A stretch of 41,215 nucleotides of DNA from a bacterium (GTDB lineage: Bacteria; Hydrothermota; UBA3073; JACQXS01; JAQTXJ01), in assembly GCA_028688815.1 (NCBI GenBank), contig JAQTXJ010000014.1, positions 1-41,215 on the forward strand, written 5' to 3'. Position numbers and translations under genes: made by a program. Of this stretch, positions 23,333 to 30,022 are shown piece after piece. How positions within the stretch are numbered: the first letter of the stretch is position 1; each line of letters opens with the position of its first letter. The notes beneath the pieces were generated by a model. That model was not told the origin of the DNA and searched no databases. It saw only the letters and a program-made list of their open reading frames with translations.

Positions 23333-25011
23333 ACTTTCTTACACCTAATTTTCTTTTCTGGTTGTTTGCGCTACCGATTCCTTTTCTCATCCATTTATGG
23401 CACAAGAAAACCACCCGCCGTGTATTATTTTCAAGCACTATGTTTTTCCGACAATCAGAACAAGGGAAACAATCTTTCAAGAAACCCAAAGATATATTAC
23501 TGTTAGTTCTACGCACATTAATCCTTTTATTTATTATTCTTGGTTTTGCAAATCCTACTTTAAACAAAAAACAAAACATCGTTTTGCTTGACGATTCTTA
23601 CGATATGTTAACAAAAAACGGCAAATCCACGATTTTTGAACTTGCACTAAAGGAAGCTCATAAAATCAAAGGAGCAAAACTAGTATTTGCTTCCGGAACT
23701 AAATACAACGAATATCCTAAGGCGACTCCTTCGGCTAAGTTCCAAAGATTTGCGTTCAAATTTAAAACGGATACGACTCAAGAATCCCCGGATTACATAA
23801 TCACAAAATTAGGAAAAATATCCAAGCTTCCAAACGTAAAACTTATAGAAATTGACGGCAGAGACGATAATTTCTCCATAGATTCTTTACTGATTGAAAA
23901 TTCAAAATTGTTTGTAAAAATAACAAATCATACTTCACAAATCGCAGAGAAAATCGTTACTTTATCCGTCAAAGAAACGGCAGGCGAAAACACTCTGTCG
24001 GCAAAAGTTTCTATCCCTGCACATTCAAATACGGTAACTTTATTCCCTTTATCGGAAAAGGCAAAATACGGTTTCCTGCAAATAGAATCCGATGCTCTGG
24101 ATATAGATAATATAAGATACTTTGTAGTCCCCGTTATGCCTCCGCTTAAAGTCCTTATCACGGGAGACACTTTGAATTCATTCTTTATAGAAAATGCTCT
24201 TGCACCACCGGGAGGAAACTCAAAAATCACTTTAAGCATAAGTTCAAACTTGCCTACCAGTACGGATGCAAACAACTGCGATGTTATTATATTCAATGGA
24301 AATTCCATATCCCAAACACCGCATACCGTTTTTGCGCCGTCAGACGCGCCTCGGGTAAAATCAGGGTTTCTGAGGCTAACTGCTTTAACGGAAACGCATC
24401 CCATATTTGATGATAAAGATATTATTGCCGAATTTAAACAAGCCAGATTTACAAGAGTCGCTCAACTCGACAGCAATTTATTACGTAGCTCAACAATAAT
24501 TGCAAGGTTTTCTAACAATTCTCCTGCAATTGTAGAATTAGAAAACGGCAATTTGTGGCTTGCATTTCCATTAAACCAATACTCGGACGATTTTATTATC
24601 TCCCCTTCTTTTGTCCTTTTTATGCAACGGATAGTATACTGGATGGCAGGCAAACAAATTCAAAAACATAATTTTACAGTAGGGGAGAAAGCAAGTTGTA
24701 AAGTAGAAAAGTCGGGAACGTATTTATGCAAATGCATTTCAGATGGACAAAATAAAGATTACAGAATTAATTCTAGTGTCGAATCAGATGGTATATACGT
24801 AAGTCTGCCAACAGAGGTTCCCGGAACTTATGAACTACAGGGGACAACGGGTAAGATGTTGTTCGCAGTCAACATAAGCAATGAAATTGCTTCGCCTGTA
24901 AACGCAATAGACTTGTCCAAGAATTATGTCTTAATCAGGAATTGGTTTTTCTGGCTTGCATTAATTTTAATGGGGCTCGAAATGATAATAAAGACATACT
25001 TAAAAATCTGA
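23329..25011 (+). CDS. BatA domain membrane protein
   Basis: 560 residues. The N-terminal BatA anchor is NFLFWLFALPIPFLIHLWHK with VLFSST just after, then a second membrane helix (about 56-73, LLLVLRTLILLFIILGF). The central 440 residues are periplasmic or extracytoplasmic beta-rich sequence with a degenerate VWA-like start (NIVLLDDSYDM) in place of a full metal site. Later stretches NVKLIEIDGRDDNFSID and NDCDVIIFNGNS-type strands resemble glutamine-amidotransferase-like BatA-linked proteins. The C-terminal helix is NWFFWLALILMGLEMIIK. It overlaps the DUF58 gene by 4 nt, so the two are translationally coupled. The family's role (envelope stress, protein assembly) is unsettled. Confidence 0.85.
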   Translation: MNFLTPNFLFWLFALPIPFLIHLWHKKTTRRVLFSSTMFFRQSEQGKQSFKKPKDILLLVLRTLILLFIILGFANPTLNKKQNIVLLDDSYDMLTKNGKSTIFELALKEAHKIKGAKLVFASGTKYNEYPKATPSAKFQRFAFKFKTDTTQESPDYIITKLGKISKLPNVKLIEIDGRDDNFSIDSLLIENSKLFVKITNHTSQIAEKIVTLSVKETAGENTLSAKVSIPAHSNTVTLFPLSEKAKYGFLQIESDALDIDNIRYFVVPVMPPLKVLITGDTLNSFFIENALAPPGGNSKITLSISSNLPTSTDANNCDVIIFNGNSISQTPHTVFAPSDAPRVKSGFLRLTALTETHPIFDDKDIIAEFKQARFTRVAQLDSNLLRSSTIIARFSNNSPAIVELENGNLWLAFPLNQYSDDFIISPSFVLFMQRIVYWMAGKQIQKHNFTVGEKASCKVEKSGTYLCKCISDGQNKDYRINSSVESDGIYVSLPTEVPGTYELQGTTGKMLFAVNISNEIASPVNAIDLSKNYVLIRNWFFWLALILMGLEMIIKTYLKI

Positions 25012-25229
25012 TAAAACAGAAAGAATTAGGACGCAGATTCTCTGAAAGACTAAGAAAATTTTTCACCGCAGAGACGTCCCGCCTTCTGCGGGATAAACTC
25101 CGAACGCAGAGGAAAAACAACCACAGAGGACTTAGAGAACAGAAAACGATTGATAACAAACAACTAACATAATACAAAATAGAGATGGAAACAGAGAGGG
25201 AAAAGAGAAAGAAAGACGGATTTCCCACA
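25012..25229. repeat. Intergenic repeats after batA: CGCAGAG words and CCCGC hairpin
   Basis: CACCGCAGAGACGTCCCGC (from 25063) runs into a hairpin CCCGC-CTTCT-GCGGG (25078-25092). The tail TAAACTCCGAACGCAGAGG follows, then CCACAGAGGACTTAGAGAAC. The same hairpin-plus-TAAACTCCGA unit recurs at 36428 and 36687. No gene is visible; a short frame in it is chance. Confidence 0.7.
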
Positions 25230-25253
25230 GTTGAAGCGAGGACTTCAACCTAC
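25230..25253 (-). repeat. REP-like hairpin
   Basis: GTTGAAG, loop CGAGGA, CTTCAAC, then CTAC. On the minus strand this reads GTAG directly before the hairpin. Confidence 0.6.
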
Positions 25254-25378
25254 ACAACTTACTGCCACCGCTCCGCCTGAGGTAAAAGGGATCTACGGTA
25301 ATACGTTCCCTATAAATACTAAAGAGAACAATTTGAAATTGCGCCTACATTTTTTACTTTCTGCCACTACAAAACAAG

Positions 25379-25402
25379 GACTTGATAAATCAAGTTCTTA
25401 CC
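25379..25402 (-). repeat. REP-like hairpin (degenerate)
   Basis: ACTTGA-TAAA-TCAAGT followed by TCTTAC. On the minus strand it reads GTAAG just before the hairpin. Between this and the previous hairpin (25254-25378) I see no gene or motif. Confidence 0.5.
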
Positions 25403-25418
25403 CACAGAAATAAAGGGA

Positions 25419-25449
25419 CTCAAGCTGGATCCGCCTCAGGCGGATTGAG
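25419..25449. repeat. Nested palindrome
   Basis: Outer arms CTCAA/TTGAG enclose an inner hairpin CCGCC-TCA-GGCGG (25431-25443). It sits 15 nt before the deoB-end hairpin and resembles it in the outer arms. Confidence 0.55.
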
Positions 25450-25462
25450 TTGCGTATTATTC

Positions 25463-25485
25463 CTCAAGCTAGAAGCTTGAGTTAC
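25463..25485 (-). repeat. REP-like hairpin at the deoB stop codon
   Basis: CTCAAGCT-AGA-AGCTTGAG (25463-25481), then TTAC, the same arm length and AGA loop as the 45-bp arrays. TTA (25482-25484) is the reverse complement of the deoB TAA stop. The hairpin could therefore also cap the deoB mRNA. Confidence 0.65.
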
Positions 25486-26642
25486 AATATATCCGACAGG
25501 AAGCTTTTTCCTTGAGGAAGTTTTATTCCAAAATGTTCACCGATTGTAGCGCCGACATCTGCAAAGGTTTGTCTTACGCCGATATATTTCCCTTTAGCAA
25601 TTTTGTCTCCGTAAACTAAAATTGGGATATATTCCCTTGAGTGGTCAGTAGACGGGGTAGTCGGGTCATTGCCGTGGTCTGCGGTTATAAAAAGTATATC
25701 GTCTTTGTTTAATTTATTTAAAAAATTCTTTAACCATTTATCAAAATATTCAAGTCCTTTTGCAAAACTTACCGCATCATTTCTATGTCCCCACAACATA
25801 TCAAAATCTATAAAATTGGCAAAAATAATCCCATCGGCAGTTTTATTCTCAAGGATTTTCATTGTCTTATCCGCGACATCAGCATTATCTTTTGTATGAA
25901 TGCTTTCGGTTATTCCCCTATTTGTAAACAAATAATCTACTTTACCTAATGTGGTAACTTCGAATTTCTTTTCTTTTAGCAAATCAAATAAAGTTATTCC
26001 TGGTGGAGGTAAAGAATAGTCTCTTCTTTCAGGTGTTCGTTTGAATGCTCCCGACTCGCCGATAAAAGGGCGAGCAATTATTCTTCCTATATCCGGAAAC
26101 ATTTCTCTTGCAATTTCACAAAGCCTATACAATTCTTCCAGAGGAATCACGGATTTATGAACAGCAATTTGAAATACCGAATCCGCCGAAGTATAAACTA
26201 TCGGGTATCCCGTCTTTATATGTTCATCTCCTAACCGGGCAATAATTTCCGTTCCTGAAGCAGCTCCTCCACCAAGCACATTTCCCTGTGGGATAGCAAA
26301 ACTAAATTTTTTCAACATATCTTTTGGGAAACCATCAAGAAATACGGGGAACGGTTTTGACGTAACTACTCCCATCAATTCCCAGTGTCCCGTTGTGGAG
26401 TCTTTTCCTGCGGAAAGTTCCATCGCTTTCCCGTAAGATGCCAACGGCGAATCCACCAGGGGAACTCCTTTTATGGAGATTATGTTACCGAGTCCAAGTG
26501 ATTGAAGAACCGGCAAATCCAATCCACCTATTTGGTTAGCTAGATTGCCAAGCGTATTGGATTTTTCGTCGCCGTATTTTATCGCATCAGGCAATGCGCC
26601 GCAACCAACGCCGTCTAAAAGTAAAATAACTACTCTTTTCAT
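25482..26642 (-). CDS. deoB: Phosphopentomutase
   Basis: 386 residues, alkaline-phosphatase superfamily. It interconverts ribose-1-phosphate and ribose-5-phosphate (and the deoxy forms) in nucleoside salvage. The metal site starts with LLLDGVGCG (Asp10). The phosphoryl-bearing Thr is Thr84 in KDSTTGHWELMG. Later metal motifs are FANFIDFDMLWGHRND, then ITADHGNDPTT and DHSREYIPILVYG. Length is normal. A terminator-like hairpin lies between the upstream lytic transglycosylase and deoB, so deoB probably has its own promoter, although a clear -35 was not found. No nucleoside phosphorylase gene is in the window. The stop codon abuts a REP-like hairpin. Confidence 0.96.
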   Translation of the reverse strand: MKRVVILLLDGVGCGALPDAIKYGDEKSNTLGNLANQIGGLDLPVLQSLGLGNIISIKGVPLVDSPLASYGKAMELSAGKDSTTGHWELMGVVTSKPFPVFLDGFPKDMLKKFSFAIPQGNVLGGGAASGTEIIARLGDEHIKTGYPIVYTSADSVFQIAVHKSVIPLEELYRLCEIAREMFPDIGRIIARPFIGESGAFKRTPERRDYSLPPPGITLFDLLKEKKFEVTTLGKVDYLFTNRGITESIHTKDNADVADKTMKILENKTADGIIFANFIDFDMLWGHRNDAVSFAKGLEYFDKWLKNFLNKLNKDDILFITADHGNDPTTPSTDHSREYIPILVYGDKIAKGKYIGVRQTFADVGATIGEHFGIKLPQGKSFLSDIL

Positions 26643-26662
26643 TCACATTATGTTCGTAAAAT

Positions 26663-26688
26663 AAAAAAGGGGCGCATATATGCGTTCC
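26663..26688 (-). terminator. Terminator after the lytic transglycosylase
   Basis: On the minus strand the imperfect stem GGAACGCATATATGCGCCCC (26688-26669) has a 2-nt internal mismatch and is followed by six T. It sits 11 nt after the transglycosylase stop and 20 nt before deoB. Confidence 0.6.
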
Positions 26689-26698
26689 TTACCGTTTT

Positions 26699-28612
26699 TT
26701 ATTCACCGTATATTTGTTCGTAAGCACAATAATTACCAATAACTCTTTTTACGTATCTCCTTGTCTGGTCAAAAGGAATCTGTTCAACCCAGCAATCTAT
26801 TTTTGATGTATCAGTAGAGGCTATCCAGTCTCTTACATTATCCGGGCCACCGTTATATGCGGCTAAAGCGAACTCTTCTTTGTTATACAAAAGTTCTTTC
26901 ATCTTATTTATATAATGAGCGCCAAATCTTATACTTGTAGGCGGGTCAAACATATTGTAATGACTGACCCCTAATTCCCGCGCAATATGTTTTGCCGTTT
27001 TAGGGATAACCTGTGTAAGTCCCATAGCATTCGCATAGGACATTGCAGCCGGGTTAAACTGGCTTTCTTCCCTCATAATAGCAAGAAGCAAGAATTCATC
27101 CAGTTCCTGGGGCAACTCATCAATAGTAGGCAAAAAGCATATAGGGTAAAGAACTTCTGCAAATTTTCTTGGTATCGCACCCGGGAAAGTAATTTTTTTA
27201 GCATATACTATTGCGAGGTCGTTTATTCCATAATGATAAAATAATTTTGCTATTTTCCAATAGAAAAGAGGATGGTCATTATTAATAGCCCGAACCTCAT
27301 CTATTCCTTCTTTAGTAATTCCTAATTTTAATAAACGTTCTCCTCTTCTAAAACTAACCTGTTCGTTTCCTTTAACCGTATAAGGAGTTTTCGCCCATTG
27401 ATTAATCCACTGCAATGGTTCGCATTCTAATAAACTTACGGATGTTTTTTCCCGGAAAGGAGATAAATTGCGTTCATTCAGAAGCCATGCATAATAAGAA
27501 AAAGGATATTCTTTAATTACTTTCGTTAAATAGATTTTTGCCGAATCTTTTTTCCCCTGTAATTCATATAACTTATAAGTCCAGTAATATGATGTCGGCG
27601 CGGATATGTTTTTACAGGCATCAAAGCCAACATCAAAACGTTTAAGCTCCATAGCAAGCATAATTGCTCTTAGGTCAGCGACTTCCGAATTATCACTCCA
27701 TTGAGGGACATCTTTATACTTAAGCATCGCTTCTTCTTTTCTCCCAAGTTGATGTAAACAATAAGCATTCCAGAATATAGCTTCCGAATCTGAGGATTGC
27801 TGGTAATATCTTAGAGCAAGTTCCAGGTTGCCTAATTTCCTTTCACAGTCACCTGCTATTTTCCATAATCCTCTATCAGTAGCAAGAATTTCTGCTCTGT
27901 CATAGAGTTTTTTATTGAATAAGCTCTGGGCTACAAGTTCCTCTTCCCCTTTTATATCTCCAAGACAGGAAATTGCCTTTTCGTAATCTTTAGCAAAATA
28001 ATTTATCCTGCCTTTTAATCTTAAGCTGTCCTCTGGTATTCTATCCAGACAATATTTGGCATACTCTGATTCTGGATAATCGGTTGCCAATCTCAACCAA
28101 AGGTCTTTTGCGCTTTGTTTTGAACGTTCTTTAAGAACTGCAACATAATACCAGGAAAGCGGAGGAACGAATCCTTTTTCTACAACCGATATTGCGGTTG
28201 AATAATTACCAAGCGCCGAATAGCAATCAGAAAGCCCTTTGTATGTAGTTCTGATATACACAAAATCGGGATAATCCGTTACTATTTTGTTTAAATAACT
28301 TAAAGCATCGCTATATCTTTTCATCTCTAAAAGGCAATGGGCAATTTTGAACAGGGAATGTGGCATCAAAAGAGAATCTGCTTTTTTATAATATTTAATA
28401 GCCGAATCTAATTCTCCTTTATCTTCGTATATATAGGCAATTTGAAATGGTTCTTTAACTAACGTTAATGCTTTTTCATCATTATGAAGCCTGAGATATA
28501 ATGCCCCGAGTTGTTGCGAATCAGTAATCATAGGAATAGCGCGATTAAATTCATGAAGTTCAATATATCTCTGCGGCGTACTTAACAAAATCACAAAAAT
28601 TAAATTAATCAT
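26699..28612 (-). CDS. Slt-type lytic transglycosylase with TPR-like helices
   Basis: 637 residues. A short hydrophobic N-terminus (MINLIFVILLSTP) is a weak signal peptide. Residues about 20-480 are TPR-like helical repeats (for example QLGALYLRLHNDEKALTLVK and LELALRYYQQSSDSEAIFWN), as in the Slt70 U-domain. The SLT catalytic domain is at the C-terminus, with EFLLLAIMREESQFNPAAMS giving Glu516 as the likely catalytic acid. It continues with GLTQVIPKTAKHIA, ALAAYNGGPDNVRDW and FDQTRRYVKRVIGNY. Such enzymes cleave peptidoglycan to anhydro-muropeptides. It is in the same direction as trpB2, with a terminator between them. GGAGAGAAGGGG is a broad ribosome site before the ATG. Confidence 0.93.
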   Translation of the reverse strand: MINLIFVILLSTPQRYIELHEFNRAIPMITDSQQLGALYLRLHNDEKALTLVKEPFQIAYIYEDKGELDSAIKYYKKADSLLMPHSLFKIAHCLLEMKRYSDALSYLNKIVTDYPDFVYIRTTYKGLSDCYSALGNYSTAISVVEKGFVPPLSWYYVAVLKERSKQSAKDLWLRLATDYPESEYAKYCLDRIPEDSLRLKGRINYFAKDYEKAISCLGDIKGEEELVAQSLFNKKLYDRAEILATDRGLWKIAGDCERKLGNLELALRYYQQSSDSEAIFWNAYCLHQLGRKEEAMLKYKDVPQWSDNSEVADLRAIMLAMELKRFDVGFDACKNISAPTSYYWTYKLYELQGKKDSAKIYLTKVIKEYPFSYYAWLLNERNLSPFREKTSVSLLECEPLQWINQWAKTPYTVKGNEQVSFRRGERLLKLGITKEGIDEVRAINNDHPLFYWKIAKLFYHYGINDLAIVYAKKITFPGAIPRKFAEVLYPICFLPTIDELPQELDEFLLLAIMREESQFNPAAMSYANAMGLTQVIPKTAKHIARELGVSHYNMFDPPTSIRFGAHYINKMKELLYNKEEFALAAYNGGPDNVRDWIASTDTSKIDCWVEQIPFDQTRRYVKRVIGNYCAYEQIYGE

Positions 28613-28640
28613 TTATTTTCCCCTTCTCTCCTGTTAAACA

Positions 28641-28676
28641 ACAAGCCTCAAACCATTTTATAGATTTGAGGCTTGT
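28641..28676 (-). terminator. Terminator after trpB
   Basis: ACAAGCCTCAAA (28641-28652) and TTTGAGGCTTGT (28665-28676) form a perfect 12-bp stem. On the plus strand it runs into TATTATTTTTC; on the minus strand it is followed by TGTTT. It separates trpB from the transglycosylase, 26 nt after the trpB stop. Confidence 0.75.
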
Positions 28677-28702
28677 ATTATTTTTCTATATTCAAATCCT
28701 AA

Positions 28703-29986
28703 TTAAAAACCCAATATTGACTTATATCCCGGAATATCAAGGAAACCATGTCCCGATATATTGAAAGCAATAACTTTCTTTTCACCGGTTTCTTTACATT
28801 TGAGAGCCTCATCTATTGCACAGGTAACGGAGTATGCGGATTCCGGAGCAGGCAACCAGCCTTCAGCTCTAACAAAGAGCTTTGCGCTTTCAAACACGTG
28901 TTTTTCATCCGTTGGATAAGCAACAGTATCTATGTAACCTTTATTTCTTAATAAACTAAGTATAGGTGAACAACCGTGATATCTTAATCCATCACCTTTT
29001 ACCGGTACCATATCTTTTGTGTGCCCAAGCGTGTACATTTTCAACTGTGGTGTAAATTCTGCATAATCCGCATAATCATACTTGTATTCTCCCTGAAGAT
29101 TTGGAGCTGCTGCTGTTTGTGCAGCAATAAAATGTATCTTTTTGCCTTTTGTAAGAACATCTCCAAGGAATGGAATCGCAAAGCCCCCGAAATTGGAACC
29201 ACCACCAAGGCAAGCAATTACCGTATCGGGATATTCGCCAAAAACTTCAAATTGTTTTTGAGTTTCAAGTCCAATTATTGTCTGATGTAACAGAACATGG
29301 TTTAATACTGAACCGAGAGTATATACTGCTTTGGGATCATTCAAAGAATCTTCCAGACCTTCTGAAATGGCAATACCAAGAGAACCATTATGATTATGGT
29401 CTTTTTCCCATAGTTTTCTACCGCATTCAGTTTTGTTTGAAGGTGAAGCATAAACTTCCGCGCCAAACATTTTCATTAAATCCAAACGGTCTGCTTTCCA
29501 ATTGTAAACACTTCTTACCCAATACACAGTACATTTTAATCCTGCCATTGCCGAACCATAAGCTAAAGCAGTTCCCCATTGACCGGCACCCGTTTCCGTG
29601 GTTACGCGTTCAAAACCTTCTTTTTTGGCATAATAACATTGCGCTAATGCAGTGTTTACTTTATGACTCCCGGTCGGAGAAAAGAACTCGCTTTTATAAT
29701 ACATATGTGCAGGAGTTCCAAGTTTCTTTTCAAGGTTAAGCGCCCTAAAAAGGGGACGAGGACGACCGGCCTGAGCATAAATACTTTGTAATTCATCCGG
29801 AATATCTATCCATCTTTCTTGGGAAAATTCCTGTTTTAAACATTCGCCCAATAACATTTTTGGCAAATTTTGAATTTGTTTATCTCCCATTGGCATAGGC
29901 AAAGGTTCCGGTAAATCAGGTATAATATTGTACCATTTGTCCGGTAGTTCCTTCGTGCTTAAATTCACCTGTCTCAATTGCGCCAT
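28703..29986 (-). CDS. trpB: Tryptophan synthase beta-like enzyme, TrpB2 type
   Basis: 427 residues, the longer TrpB2 class (TrpB1 is about 390). PLP binds Lys109 in SPTGSHKVNTALAQ. Glu131 in TTETGAGQWG is the catalytic acid; the Trp after Gln, where TrpB1 has His, is characteristic of TrpB2. The phosphate loop is GGGSN (261-265). TrpB2 joins indole and serine to form tryptophan and often works without TrpA. No trpA, trpC or other trp gene is in the window, so indole would come from elsewhere or the enzyme may act on another substrate. An AGGGAGGAAAG site precedes the ATG. The upstream Kelch protein gene ends 36 nt away. Confidence 0.94.
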   Translation of the reverse strand: MAQLRQVNLSTKELPDKWYNIIPDLPEPLPMPMGDKQIQNLPKMLLGECLKQEFSQERWIDIPDELQSIYAQAGRPRPLFRALNLEKKLGTPAHMYYKSEFFSPTGSHKVNTALAQCYYAKKEGFERVTTETGAGQWGTALAYGSAMAGLKCTVYWVRSVYNWKADRLDLMKMFGAEVYASPSNKTECGRKLWEKDHNHNGSLGIAISEGLEDSLNDPKAVYTLGSVLNHVLLHQTIIGLETQKQFEVFGEYPDTVIACLGGGSNFGGFAIPFLGDVLTKGKKIHFIAAQTAAAPNLQGEYKYDYADYAEFTPQLKMYTLGHTKDMVPVKGDGLRYHGCSPILSLLRNKGYIDTVAYPTDEKHVFESAKLFVRAEGWLPAPESAYSVTCAIDEALKCKETGEKKVIAFNISGHGFLDIPGYKSILGF

Positions 29987-30022
29987 CTTTCCTCCCTTAT
30001 ATAAGGCATTAACTTAAATATA

